A DNA stretch of 64,000 nt from Kibdelosporangium sp. MJ126-NF4 (GTDB lineage: Bacteria; Actinomycetota; Actinomycetes; Mycobacteriales; Pseudonocardiaceae). This document shows, piece by piece, positions 17,082 to 25,509 of the stretch. Location: NCBI RefSeq assembly GCF_000826545.1, contig NZ_CDME01000011.1, forward strand, positions 1,080,001 to 1,144,000, written 5' to 3'. The notes below the pieces were generated by a model, which did not search any database, had not been told where the DNA came from, and worked only from the letters and a program-made list of their open reading frames with translations. Numbering within the stretch: position 1 is the first letter of the stretch; every line of letters starts with the position of its first letter. Made by a program: the position numbers and the translations under genes.

Positions 17082-17708
17082 ATGCGAGCATCAGACGTGA
17101 TGACCACCGCTGTGGTCACCGTCGAAGCGTCCACATCGGCCAAGGAAGCAGCAAAGCTTCTGGTGGACAACGGTTTCACTACACTGCCCGTCATCGGTCA
17201 TGACGGCGCGCTGGTTGGTGTGGTGACCGATGCCGACATCCTGCGAGACCGGATCGGCGTCGACCCACGCGCACTGATGCACGAGGACTGGCCGGTGCAC
17301 GCCGAGGAACGGCCGATCCCGCCGACGGTGGGCGAGGTGATGACCGCTGAGGTGGTCACACGCGGGCCGCACACCGACGCCGCGCAGTTGGCCGAAGACA
17401 TGCTCGGTTGTCACCTGCGCGCGATCACGATCGTCGACGGCGGAAAGCTGGTCGGCATCGTGACCCGCCATGACCTGTTGCGCACCATCGCGCGAGACGA
17501 TGCGGCCATTGCACAGGATGTCCGTCATCATCTCTGCCGGGCGTTCAGGCGTGGTGACTGGTCGGCGACGGTTACCGACGGCGTGGCCACGTTGGTCGAC
17601 GAATACGGAGACGAGTCTGACCGGCACATCGCGGACGTCATCGCCAGTGCTGTTCCCGGTGTCCGCGACGTCGTGGTGCTGACACCAAACCACGCAGAAC
17701 TGCATTGA
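17082..17708 (+). CDS. Two-CBS plus BON domain protein (Hrp1-like)
   Basis: 208 residues. CBS domain 1 spans about 1-60 (MRASDVMTTAVVTVEA...LVGVVTDADILRDR), CBS 2 about 85-145 (VGEVMTAEVVTRGPH...LVGIVTRHDLLRTIA), and a C-terminal BON domain about 155-205 (VRHHLCRAFRRGDWSATVTDGVATL...ADVIASAVPGVRDVVV). CBS pairs sense adenine nucleotides; BON domains bind membranes or partner proteins. Mycobacterial Hrp1, a CBS protein, is DosR-induced. A GTG at 17076 overlapping the Usp stop is an alternative start. Confidence 0.9.
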   Translation: MRASDVMTTAVVTVEASTSAKEAAKLLVDNGFTTLPVIGHDGALVGVVTDADILRDRIGVDPRALMHEDWPVHAEERPIPPTVGEVMTAEVVTRGPHTDAAQLAEDMLGCHLRAITIVDGGKLVGIVTRHDLLRTIARDDAAIAQDVRHHLCRAFRRGDWSATVTDGVATLVDEYGDESDRHIADVIASAVPGVRDVVVLTPNHAELH

Positions 17709-17806
17709 ACGCACGATCCACTGAGCGGGTGAGCTGGAGACCCGCACAGGGCGAGGTCGCTTGTGTCGCGGCCGGTGGGAGCGGCTTTTGGGGCCGTTTT
17801 CGCGAG

Positions 17807-18649
17807 TTATGTGTCGACCGTGCGCGTGTGCTGGGTGGAGGCGTGGAGGCTGCTCAGCAGTGCGAGGGTGTGAGCGCTGGGTGTGGCGGGTTCGGCGTGG
17901 TAGATGATCAGTTGTTGGCCGGGGGCGCTGCGTACGTCGAATGCCTGGTAGGTGAGGGTGAGCGGGCCGACGTCGGGGTGCATGAGGTGTTTGGGTTCGC
18001 GGGTCTTGCCGCGCACCTGGTGGGTTTCCCACAGGGCGCGGAAGTGCGCGCTGCCCTCGCTGAGTTCGGCCACCAGGCGCCGCAGACCAGGATCATGTGG
18101 GTCGAAGCCCGCTGCTACCCGCAGGTTCGCCACGGTGGCCTGTGCTGTCCAGTCCCAGCGTGTGTAGAACTGTCGTCCTGCGGGGTCGAGGAAGGTCATG
18201 CGGGCGAGGTTGTCCACCGCGCGGAATGGTGAGAACAGCGCGTCGGCGAGGGTGTTGGTGTCCAGGACGTCCAGGATGTGGTTGAGCACGAAGGCGGGGG
18301 TGTGCGGGTAGCCGTCCATGAGTTGCCGCAGTTCGGGGCTCACGGTCTGGGCTACCGGTGCCGGTGTGTTGTCCGGTGTGGTGCCTGCCAGCCGGTACAG
18401 GTGCTCGCGGGCGTCGGGGCCGAGATCCAGTGCGCGGCAGAGGGCGTCGAGCACTTGCGGTGACGGGTGGGTCTCACGGCCCTGTTCCAGGCGGGTGTAG
18501 TAGTCGGCGTTCACCCCGGCGAGCACGGCGACTTCTTCGCGGCGCAGTCCGGTCACCTTACGTCGGCCGGAGTAGAGCACGCCCGCGTCTTCGGGAGATC
18601 GTTGTGCGCGGCGCGCTCGCAGGAACTCACCCAGTTCACCACTGCCCAT
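17807..18649 (-). CDS. XRE-family regulator with MmyB-type ligand domain
   Basis: 280 residues. The N-terminal helix-turn-helix (LGEFLRARRAQRSPED...VTGLRREEVAVLAGVNADYYTRLEQGRE) is followed by the MmyB-like PAS-type domain (PAFVLNHILDVLDTNTLADALFSPF..., FRALWETHQVRGKTREPKHLMHPDVGPLTLTYQAFDV). This family usually represses an adjacent divergent oxidoreductase gene, and here two SDR genes start 101 bases away on the other strand. ATG at 18649 is chosen; an upstream in-frame start at 18697 would add 16 residues of no domain content. Confidence 0.92.
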   Translation of the reverse strand: MGSGELGEFLRARRAQRSPEDAGVLYSGRRKVTGLRREEVAVLAGVNADYYTRLEQGRETHPSPQVLDALCRALDLGPDAREHLYRLAGTTPDNTPAPVAQTVSPELRQLMDGYPHTPAFVLNHILDVLDTNTLADALFSPFRAVDNLARMTFLDPAGRQFYTRWDWTAQATVANLRVAAGFDPHDPGLRRLVAELSEGSAHFRALWETHQVRGKTREPKHLMHPDVGPLTLTYQAFDVRSAPGQQLIIYHAEPATPSAHTLALLSSLHASTQHTRTVDT

Positions 18650-18750
18650 GGCACCAGGGTAGGTCGCTGCCTGCCTGGTTGGCTGGGTGCGGCACACCCA
18701 GCCACCACACGTCCTGCCATCGCTTTGCGCCGTCGCCGACGCTGGTCGGC

Positions 18751-19584
18751 ATGACGAGCGATATCGACGTGGTCGGCATGTGGGTCACCGCGGACGGGCA
18801 TGTGGACGACACCGGCTTCGCCGCGATGAGCGGGCCACGCTCCGACCGTGAGCTGGAGGGCAAAGTCGCGCTGGTCACCGGGGCAGCCCGCGGGGTCGGC
18901 GCGGCCACGGTCGCCTGGCTGCACGCCCGCGGCGCGCGAGTGCTGGCCACGGACCTCCGCCCCGAGGTGGACGATCTCGCCACCCGATTCGACCGGGTGT
19001 CCACTCTGGTGGGTGATGTGTCCCGGGAGGACACCGCGGTGCGGTCGGTGGCCGCGGCGATCGACCGGTTCGGCGGCATGGACATCCTGGTCGGCAACGC
19101 CGGTCGATCGGTGAACAAGCCGATCACCGAGACCACCGCGGCCGACTGGGACGAGCTGATGTCGATCAACGCCCGCGGAACGTTTCTGCACGCCAGGGAG
19201 TCGTTCCGGGTGATGCGCGAACGCGGTGGGGGTGTGATCGTCACCGTCGGCTCGTTCGCCAGCACGGTCGGCCTGGCCGACGCCGCGGCCTACAGCGCGT
19301 CGAAGGGGGCGCTGGCGCAGTTGACCAAGGTTCTCGCGCTGGAAGGCGGCCCGCATGGCATCCGTGCCAACGTCGTCGCCCCCGGTGTGATCGAGACTGA
19401 CATGCTCGACAACTTCCGGGCCGACAGCCGGGAGTATCTGCGCTCCTTCGGCGACGCCCACCCCTTGGGCCGGGTCGCGCAACCCGAGGAGATCGCCGAG
19501 GTGATCGGCTTCCTGGCCTCGCCCCGCTCCAGCTTCATCACCGGCGCGGTCGTCGCGGCCGACGGCGGTTACACCGCAGCCTGA
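18751..19584 (+). CDS. SDR-family oxidoreductase
   Basis: 277 residues, cytosolic NAD(P)-dependent short-chain dehydrogenase. It has a 30-residue N-terminal extension, then VALVTGAARGVGAATVAW (TGxxxGxG cofactor loop), NAGRS (the NNAG element reads GNAG), catalytic Ser in TVGSFAST, and YSASK (YxxxK). C-terminal SFITGAVVAADGG is typical. It is divergent from the MmyB-type regulator and 35 bases ahead of a second SDR, so the two are likely one regulated operon. Substrate unknown. Confidence 0.9.
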   Translation: MTSDIDVVGMWVTADGHVDDTGFAAMSGPRSDRELEGKVALVTGAARGVGAATVAWLHARGARVLATDLRPEVDDLATRFDRVSTLVGDVSREDTAVRSVAAAIDRFGGMDILVGNAGRSVNKPITETTAADWDELMSINARGTFLHARESFRVMRERGGGVIVTVGSFASTVGLADAAAYSASKGALAQLTKVLALEGGPHGIRANVVAPGVIETDMLDNFRADSREYLRSFGDAHPLGRVAQPEEIAEVIGFLASPRSSFITGAVVAADGGYTAA

Positions 19585-19619
19585 CACCCCGCAGACACAA
19601 CGAGAGAAAAGAGCACATC

Positions 19620-20375
19620 ATGCCTGGACGGCTCGTCGGCAAGGTCGCGTTGATCACGGGCGCGACCGGCGGCATCGGACAAGCCACCGCGGAACTGTTC
19701 GCCCGCGAAGGAGCCAGCCTGGTCGTCACCGACATCGCCCAGGACGCAGTGGAAGGGCTCGCCGCGTCCCTGGAAGCCGAGGGCGCCGATGTGCTGGCGG
19801 CCCGGCTGGACGTCTCCTCGCCGGAGAACTGGAGCGAGGCGATCGAGCTGGCCCGGCGGCGCTTCGGCCGCCTTGACGTCCTGGTCAACATCGCCGGTGT
19901 CGTGGACTGGCCCGGTGTCGAAGAGACCACAAAGGATGGCTGGGACCGGGTGGTCGCGGTCAACCAGACCGGCACCTGGCTCGGGATGAAGACCGCCATG
20001 CCCCTGCTGCGCGCCTCCGGCAACGCCTCCGTCATCAACACCTCCTCGGTGCTCGGCCTGGTAGGCAGCGGAGCAGCCGCCGCCTACCAGGCAACCAAGG
20101 GAGCAGTGCGCCTGCTGACCAAGACCGCCGCCGTCGAATACGCCACCCGCGGAGTCCGGGTCAACTCGGTGCACCCCGGAGTCATCGCCACCCCGATGAT
20201 CCAGGACCTGCTCGACGAGCAGGGCGATGCACAACCCGACATCGTGCGCACCCCCATGCGCCGCGCGGGCAGCCCCGCCGAGATCGCTCCCACGATGCTC
20301 TTCCTGGCCAGCGACGAATCCTCGTTCGTTACCGGAGCCGAGTTCGTCGTCGACGGCGGACTCACCGCACACTGA
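19620..20375 (+). CDS. SDR-family oxidoreductase
   Basis: 251 residues, classical SDR: ALITGATGGIGQATAELF, DVLVNIAGVVDW (NxAG form), Ser in INTSSVLGLVGSG, YQATKGA (YxxxK), and SFVTGAEFVVDGGLTAH at the end. It is the second gene of the operon behind the MmyB-type regulator. The pair may act on related alcohol/ketone substrates. Confidence 0.92.
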   Translation: MPGRLVGKVALITGATGGIGQATAELFAREGASLVVTDIAQDAVEGLAASLEAEGADVLAARLDVSSPENWSEAIELARRRFGRLDVLVNIAGVVDWPGVEETTKDGWDRVVAVNQTGTWLGMKTAMPLLRASGNASVINTSSVLGLVGSGAAAAYQATKGAVRLLTKTAAVEYATRGVRVNSVHPGVIATPMIQDLLDEQGDAQPDIVRTPMRRAGSPAEIAPTMLFLASDESSFVTGAEFVVDGGLTAH

Positions 20376-21152
20376 TGACGAGCCCTGGATCCACGCCGAT
20401 GGCCGGATGTCCGTGCGGTGTGACTGAGCCGAACGCGGCGGGGAGCTCCTAGACCACCATCTGACCAGCACAAAGAAAATCTATGGTGGCTGGGGTAGAC
20501 ATTCGCCTATGGGTGTGTGTAGTCTTCTCGTCGTAGCCAAGAGAAAATGTCCAGCAGGCGCGGGAGAGGATGTAACTACCCGCGAGGTGAGACAGAACGG
20601 TCGTTGGTCATGACGGTTTCGACGAACGTCCTGACGGCCGCGCAGTAACCCGGGACCAGAAGTTCCAGGCAGTACCGGTCCCGGCGAACAAGTAAGTGCA
20701 TGGCGTGGGCGGAGACGGTGCGCCCACGATGGTGGTGAAGAAGCAGTACGAGGACAGCAGTAACGACGGTCAGGTGGCCGCAGCCGATCAGTAGACGGGG
20801 TTGTGGCCACTGATCAGTGGCGTATGACGCGTGCTGGGGCCGATCTAGGCAAGGGGTTCCAGACGGTGATCGCCACAGCAGTACCGAACCAGCAAGATCA
20901 AGGAATAGAGAGAAGGGAAGGGACACGTCATCTGATCGCCCGCCGTGGCTGTAGTTCGCCGGGCGGGTACCGCAGTCCCATCGGATTGGTAGGTGGTTCT
21001 CGGTTACTGACAAGCGATCCCCGCGATGTCTGCCCATGGGGTGGACGCGGGTACGTCCAGCCGGTCACACGACCGGTTGACGATGATGAACCCAACCCAG
21101 GGGCCCCGGGAGCGATACGCGCTCCCGGGGCCCTTCGTGATGTGGAGGCGCG
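20376..21152. other. About 780 bp without a confident gene
   Basis: Small ORFs on both strands lack recognisable domains and have poor ribosome sites. The right end carries two hairpins ahead of the MerR gene: CCGGTC-ACAC-GACCGG at 21061-21076 and a 14-bp stem at 21101-21133. Between them ATGATG at 21083 opens a 26-codon frame that runs through the larger hairpin and ends just after the MerR start, which could act as a leader peptide. The rest (20400-20900) shows nothing I can name. Confidence 0.4.
21101..21133 (+). terminator. Strong 14-bp hairpin just upstream of the MerR gene (terminator or attenuator)
   Basis: GGGCCCCGGGAGCG (21101-21114) pairs perfectly with CGCTCCCGGGGCCC (21120-21133) around a 5-base loop, ending 19 bases before the MerR start. 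Because it sits inside the likely MerR leader rather than after a gene, an attenuator role is possible. Confidence 0.55.
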
Positions 21153-21503
21153 ATGATCCCTGACCCACGTGACACACCCGTGCCCAACGCGGGTGACAAG
21201 TTCGATGATGAGCATTACCCCGCCTACACCATGGGGCGGGCCGCGGAGATGCTGGGCACCACGCCGGGATTCCTGCGCAGCCTGGACGAAGCCAAGCTGA
21301 TCGAGCCGCAGCGCTCCGCTGGCGGGCACCGTCGTTATTCGCGCTACCAACTGCGGTTGGCCGGACGCGTGCGGGAACTGGTCGACCAGGGCACCGGCCT
21401 GGACGCCGCCTGCAGGATCGTCACCCTCGAGGACCAACTCCACGAGGCACAGCAACTCAACGAGACGCAGCGGCTCAACACCGAACCGCGACACCACGAC
21501 TGA
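21153..21503 (+). CDS. MerR-family transcriptional regulator (small, no effector domain)
   Basis: 116 residues. The winged helix (residues about 25-75) reads YTMGRAAEMLGTTPGFLRSLDEAKLIEPQRSAGGHRRYSRYQLRLAGRVREL, followed by a short dimerisation helix rich in Gln/Leu. It lacks a cysteine-rich or ligand-binding C-terminal domain. GGAGG lies 4 bases before the ATG. A strong hairpin in its leader suggests post-initiation control. Confidence 0.88.
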   Translation: MIPDPRDTPVPNAGDKFDDEHYPAYTMGRAAEMLGTTPGFLRSLDEAKLIEPQRSAGGHRRYSRYQLRLAGRVRELVDQGTGLDAACRIVTLEDQLHEAQQLNETQRLNTEPRHHD

Positions 21504-21516
21504 CAACCGCATGGTT

Positions 21517-21540
21517 CTGCCGGGCCGTACGGCCCAGCAG
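21517..21540. terminator. Hairpin after MerR gene; its core also matches the DevR-like box
   Basis: CTGCCGGGCC-GTAC-GGCCCAGCAG forms a 10-bp stem with one C/A mismatch, 13 bases after the MerR stop, as a terminator would. The inner GGGCC-GTAC-GGCCC is identical in geometry to the dormancy boxes, so a regulatory role is an alternative, although no start codon lies at the usual distance. Confidence 0.45.
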
Positions 21541-21770
21541 CAGACATCATCCCCTGGTCTGTGATCTTTTCAGCACGGCAAGGGGAACGTCGAGGCACGG
21601 ACGTGGGGTGAACTGCTCAACCCGGTCACCCCATTGCGCGCAGGCAGGCGTCTTGGCCGTGGCGCAGAGACTGTTGGCACACTAAGCGTCCGGGGCGTTG
21701 TACCTTGCAGATCGCAATGGCCCGGACGGTTGCGGTCGTTGTGCCCTTTGTGGATCGTCGCAACGACAGG

Positions 21771-22424
21771 TCAGGACTTGTGGTCGTCGCGTCGCCGGGT
21801 TGCGTAGACGGCGGCTTCGGTTCGGCGCTCGAAACCGAGTTTGTGCAGCAGTGAGGAGACGTAGTTCTTCACGGTCTTCTCGGCCAGGTAGAGCTGTGCG
21901 GCGATCTGGCGGTTGGTCATGCCTTCGGCGATCAGGTCGAGGATGCGGCGTTCCTGCGGGCTGAGGGTGGCGTAGCGGGGGTCTTGCGGTTCTTCGTCGC
22001 CTTTGCGCAGGCGGTTGAGGACGGTGGCGGTGACGCTCGCGTCGAGCAGGGAGCCACCGGTTGCGACGGTGCGGATCGCGCCGACCAGGTCGTTGCCGCT
22101 GACTTGTTTGAGCATGTACCCGGCGGCTCCGGCCATGATCGCGCTGAACAGGGCCTCGTCGTCGGAGTACGAGGTGAGCATCAGGCAGGCCGGTGGCGGT
22201 TCGACCGCGGCACGGATGTCGCGGCAGACTGTGACGCCTTCACCGTCGGGCAGTCGCACGTCGAGAATGGCCACATCGGGACGGAGTGCGGGGATACGGG
22301 CGAGCGCCTGGGCCGCGGTTCCCGCTTCCCCGATGACCTCGATGTCCGGCTCGGCCTCCAGGAGCTGTCGGAGCCCGCGGCGGACGACCTCGTGGTCGTC
22401 GAGCAGGAAAACCTTGATGGTCAT
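21771..22424 (-). CDS. devR: DevR/DosR-like NarL-family response regulator
   Basis: 217 residues. The receiver domain (1-125) begins MTIKVFLLDDHEVVRRGLRQ, with phospho-acceptor Asp55 in ILDVRLPDGEG, Thr/Ser in MLTSYSDDEA, and Lys in GYMLKQV. The LuxR-type helix-turn-helix (about 150-210) has LSPQERRILDLIAEGMTNRQ and recognition helix EKTVKNYVSSLLHKLG, the same recognition helix core as mycobacterial DevR. ATG at 22424 is chosen because GGAGGAG lies 6 bases upstream; ATG at 22439 lies in front of that site. No sensor kinase gene is in the window. Two perfect boxes upstream predict autoregulation and link it to the surrounding dormancy genes. Confidence 0.92.
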   Translation of the reverse strand: MTIKVFLLDDHEVVRRGLRQLLEAEPDIEVIGEAGTAAQALARIPALRPDVAILDVRLPDGEGVTVCRDIRAAVEPPPACLMLTSYSDDEALFSAIMAGAAGYMLKQVSGNDLVGAIRTVATGGSLLDASVTATVLNRLRKGDEEPQDPRYATLSPQERRILDLIAEGMTNRQIAAQLYLAEKTVKNYVSSLLHKLGFERRTEAAVYATRRRDDHKS

Positions 22425-22535
22425 GGCCAACTCCTCCATGTCGCAGCGCCGACACTACTCCGCGATGGCTGTCGCACTGATCCAACCCTGCCTGGCCTGC
22501 GGAGATCGCAGATAGGGCCGGGCGTCAGCACGGAC

Positions 22536-22551
22536 AGGGTCGAACGGCCCT
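22536..22551. promoter_or_regulatory. Perfect DevR/DosR-like box, devR promoter region (proximal)
   Basis: AGGGTC-GAAC-GGCCCT, 111 bases upstream of devR on the minus strand. A further perfect half-site AGGGCC lies at 22514-22519. Confidence 0.62.
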
Positions 22552-22595
22552 ATCCGTCGTCAAGATCGGGATTTCGCAGTGGAGCGGTCGGTGAT

Positions 22596-22611
22596 AGGGC
22601 CGATCGGCCCT
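22596..22611. promoter_or_regulatory. Perfect DevR/DosR-like box between devR and the membrane-protein/NodB operon
   Basis: AGGGCC-GATC-GGCCCT, a complete 16-base palindrome and the best match in the window. It is 60 bases from the 22536 box and 138 bases before the plus-strand gene at 22750, so it could serve either direction. Confidence 0.62.
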
Positions 22612-22749
22612 GGCCGGTCAGGCCGGTGGGCACAGCACGGCGCGGGGCAGGATTTTTCCCACAGTGCTGTGGTTTCGACGGCCGTGGACAGGGGTTTGCT
22701 TTCCGCGTGGTCTTGTTTAAAGTGTGCTGCCACTTCAAGAAGGCCGAGG

Positions 22750-23238
22750 ATGCAGACTTCACTCACCGAACAGGACCTCCAGGACGTCCGGCAGCCTGTG
22801 TTCGTCGACCCAAGCGGGCGACGGCGCCGGATTCTGCGTCGTATCGCACTGGGTGTATGCGCTCTTCTGTTGTGTTATGGCGTGGTGGTGGTTGCCGCAC
22901 TGCTCGGTGCGCCGATACCCCAGTCCGTGCTGTTACCGGTGCCGGGCGGGCCACCCGGGCAGGCACCCGTCCCGACCGAATGGGGCAACCAGGGTGTCCC
23001 ACCAGGCACGCCGACGTCCAAACGGAATCCCGGGCCTGAGAAGACCACCGCCCCTCGTGGCAACCACGCGACCACCAACGCGCCTGCTGGCACTTCCGTA
23101 GTTGTACCAACGCAGCCAGTCACTCCTGCGGTCACTCCGGGAAGCACGCTCGACCGGCCCAACAGCAACGCGGCGTCCGAACCGCCAGGTCTGGCAAGAC
23201 ACTCGGAGAGCAAGAACCGTGGGCACGGCAACGGGTGA
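22750..23238 (+). CDS. Single-pass membrane protein with Pro/Thr-rich extracellular tail
   Basis: 162 residues. A short basic cytoplasmic head (SGRRRRILRRI) leads into one membrane segment (about 29-51, LGVCALLLCYGVVVVAALLGA), then about 110 residues rich in Pro, Gly, Thr and Asn with no domain. ATG at 22750 is preceded by CCGAGG. Its GTGA stop overlap with the following deacetylase-glycosyltransferase gene indicates coupling; it may anchor or assist that enzyme at the membrane. I do not recognise the family. Confidence 0.72.
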   Translation: MQTSLTEQDLQDVRQPVFVDPSGRRRRILRRIALGVCALLLCYGVVVVAALLGAPIPQSVLLPVPGGPPGQAPVPTEWGNQGVPPGTPTSKRNPGPEKTTAPRGNHATTNAPAGTSVVVPTQPVTPAVTPGSTLDRPNSNAASEPPGLARHSESKNRGHGNG

Positions 23239-25364
23239 GCGGGCCGGTACCGAGAGCGCATTGGCTGCTGCTGACAGCGATACTTGTCGCGGTGGTGGTG
23301 TTGCTGAGTATCAACGCCTTTGTCGGCAGCAAGTTCCACGCGGATGAAACCACTCCGCAGGGACCGGCTGGTTCGGTACCCGAAGAGATCCGTTCGGGTG
23401 GTCCGGTACTGGACGCGCGGACGGCTACTCCGGTCGCGTTGCGTCCCAAGGACGGGACAGTGGCACTGACCTTCGACGACGGGCCGGATCCCGAATGGAC
23501 ACCCAAGGTCCTCGACGTACTCGCCAAACACGACGTGCGCGCCACGTTTTTCGTCACCGGTACCAGCGTCGCCAGCTATCCGGGGCTGGTGAAGCAGATC
23601 GTCGAGCAGGGGCACGAGATCGGCAACCACACCGCGTCCCATGCGGACCTGCGTGCTGCGGGATCACTCCGTGTCAGCCTTGAGACGCGAGCGACGGACG
23701 TCGTCATCGCAAGCGCCGCCGGTGTGCAGACGTCGTTGTTCCGTCCGCCTTACTCGGCGACGCCGGAATCGATGGACGACCTCGCCTGGCAGGCGGCGAA
23801 GACGCTGGGCGCGGACGGCAGGCTGACAGTTATGTCCAGTGTGGACTCGCAGGACTGGCGACGGCCCGGTGTGGATGAGATCGTCGTCAATTCGATACCG
23901 AAAGGTACCCGTGGTGCCGTGGTGCTCATGCACGACGCCGGCGGTGATCGCTCGCAGACCGTTGCGGCCCTCGATCGTCTGATTCCGGTGCTGCGAGCGG
24001 AAGGCAGGCAGTTCGGCACCGTCAGCCAGACCGTCGGGATGACCGGGGTGAACTCGCCCGCACCTGTCGTGTCCACTGTGGGTGGTTGGTTGCTGGTCGC
24101 CGCGGTCTGGGCTGGTGACGTGCTTGCCGGAATCCTGGCCGCGCTGTTGGTGCTGTCGGCGGCGTTGGCCGGGCTGCGGACGCTGCTCGTGCTTGTCACG
24201 ACTGCGGTGCACGTGCGCCGCAGCAGGTTTCGTGGCCTGATCCCGACGAATACCCAGGTCACCGTGATCATCCCGGCGTACAACGAGAAGGAGGGCATTG
24301 AGGCGACTGTCCGGTCCGCCCTGGCCTCCAACCATCCGGTGAACGTGATTGTCGTGGACGACGGATCGACTGACGGTACTGCTGAGATCGTCGAGCGGCT
24401 GCGACTCCGACGGGTCCGGGTTGTCCGGCAACGCAACGCGGGCAAGGCCGTGGCACTGAACGCGGGGCTCGCCGCCGCTCGCACGGAGGTCGTCGTCATG
24501 GTCGACGGTGACACTGTGCTCGAACCGGACACCGTCGGCGAACTCGTCAGACACTTCACGGACCCCAGTGTCGGCGCGGTCTCCGGCAACGCCAAGGTCG
24601 GCAACCGGGGTGGCATTCTCGGCAAGTGGCAGCACATCGAGTACGTGATCGGGTTCAATCTCGATCGCAGGATGTACGACGTGTTGGAGTGTATGCCGAC
24701 AGTGCCCGGTGCGGTCGGTGCGTTCCGCCGGTCGGCTGTGCTGAGACTGGGCGGCGTACCGGTCGATACTCTCGCGGAGGACACCGATCTCACCATGGCG
24801 CTGGAACGATCGGGTTGGCGCGTTGTGTACGAGCAGAACGCGCGAGTCTGGACCGAGGCCCCAGCGACCCTCGGTCAGTTGTGGAAGCAGCGCTACCGGT
24901 GGTGCTACGGGACATTGCAGGCGGTGTGGAAGCATCGGCGGGCCGTGGTCGGTCGCGGATCCGCTGGCAGGCTGGGCCGCCGCGGCATCCCGTATCTGGT
25001 GTTGTTCCAGGTGATCCTGCCGCTGGCCGCGCCGTTCGTCGACGTCGCCGCGGTTTTCGGCATCCTCAGCGGCGGGTGGTCGAGCGCACTCGGTTTCTGG
25101 CTGGCTTTCCAGGTGCTGCAGGTGATCCCCGGCGTGGTGGCGTTCCGTCTCGACAGGGAGCCGCTCGCACCGCTCCTGGCGATGCCGTTGCAGCAGTTCG
25201 TCTATCGGCAGCTGATGTACCTGGTGGTGGTGCAGTCGGTGATGACCGCGTTGGCCGGAGCTCGCCTGCCATGGCAGAAGCTGGACCGAGTCGGGCTGAC
25301 ACCAGTCACGACGGGCCAGCGCAGTGGCAGCGTGAATGGCCTCGACGGTGATTCACGACACTGA
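23235..25364 (+). CDS. Fusion of NodB polysaccharide deacetylase and family-2 glycosyltransferase
   Basis: 709 residues, membrane-bound. After an N-terminal membrane anchor (10-30) comes an extracellular NodB domain (about 70-270) with LTFDDGPDPEWT, HEIGNHTASHADL (metal His pair), FRPPYS and MHDAGGDR. Two membrane segments (about 275-330) connect to a cytoplasmic GT2 domain (about 340-560): VIIPAYNEKEGIE, VDDGSTDGT, MVDGDT, AEDTDL (catalytic Asp) and QRYRWCYGT (QxxRW). Four C-terminal segments follow. The layout matches proteins that polymerise and deacetylate beta-linked GlcNAc-type polysaccharide in one chain. Start GTG overlaps the previous stop. DevR-like boxes upstream suggest hypoxia-linked envelope or biofilm polysaccharide synthesis. 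Confidence 0.9.
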   Translation: MSGPVPRAHWLLLTAILVAVVVLLSINAFVGSKFHADETTPQGPAGSVPEEIRSGGPVLDARTATPVALRPKDGTVALTFDDGPDPEWTPKVLDVLAKHDVRATFFVTGTSVASYPGLVKQIVEQGHEIGNHTASHADLRAAGSLRVSLETRATDVVIASAAGVQTSLFRPPYSATPESMDDLAWQAAKTLGADGRLTVMSSVDSQDWRRPGVDEIVVNSIPKGTRGAVVLMHDAGGDRSQTVAALDRLIPVLRAEGRQFGTVSQTVGMTGVNSPAPVVSTVGGWLLVAAVWAGDVLAGILAALLVLSAALAGLRTLLVLVTTAVHVRRSRFRGLIPTNTQVTVIIPAYNEKEGIEATVRSALASNHPVNVIVVDDGSTDGTAEIVERLRLRRVRVVRQRNAGKAVALNAGLAAARTEVVVMVDGDTVLEPDTVGELVRHFTDPSVGAVSGNAKVGNRGGILGKWQHIEYVIGFNLDRRMYDVLECMPTVPGAVGAFRRSAVLRLGGVPVDTLAEDTDLTMALERSGWRVVYEQNARVWTEAPATLGQLWKQRYRWCYGTLQAVWKHRRAVVGRGSAGRLGRRGIPYLVLFQVILPLAAPFVDVAAVFGILSGGWSSALGFWLAFQVLQVIPGVVAFRLDREPLAPLLAMPLQQFVYRQLMYLVVVQSVMTALAGARLPWQKLDRVGLTPVTTGQRSGSVNGLDGDSRH

Positions 25365-25375
25365 GCACACTGGCA

Positions 25376-25453
25376 CTACCTGGAACTCACCCTGTCAGGC
25401 ATGGCGGTGATGACGCGTCGGGTCATCAGGTCGGCCACGGTCGGCTCGCGCAT
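25376..25453 (-). pseudogene. N-terminal stump of a CBS-domain protein (25 aa)
   Basis: After a good GGAGGT site, an ATG at 25453 opens MREPTVADLMTRRVITAMPD, the standard opening of a CBS-domain protein, then ends at TAG after five more residues. No further CBS sequence follows in any frame. It looks like the remnant of a deleted gene between the deacetylase-glycosyltransferase gene and the hydrogenase-like operon. Confidence 0.6.
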
Positions 25454-25509
25454 GTGATACCTCCACGCCGGTGTGGAGCGGCACGCCTTCGCGGCATACT
25501 CTTTCAGAC

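Noticed and set aside
17725..17745. Hairpin after the CBS-BON gene (GCGGGT...ACCCGC)
   Set aside because: Only a 6-bp stem with a 9-base loop and no supporting features; too weak to list as a terminator.
20481..21156. Minus- and plus-strand ORFs of about 110-150 residues before the MerR gene
   Set aside because: Mutually overlapping, no domains, poor start sites.
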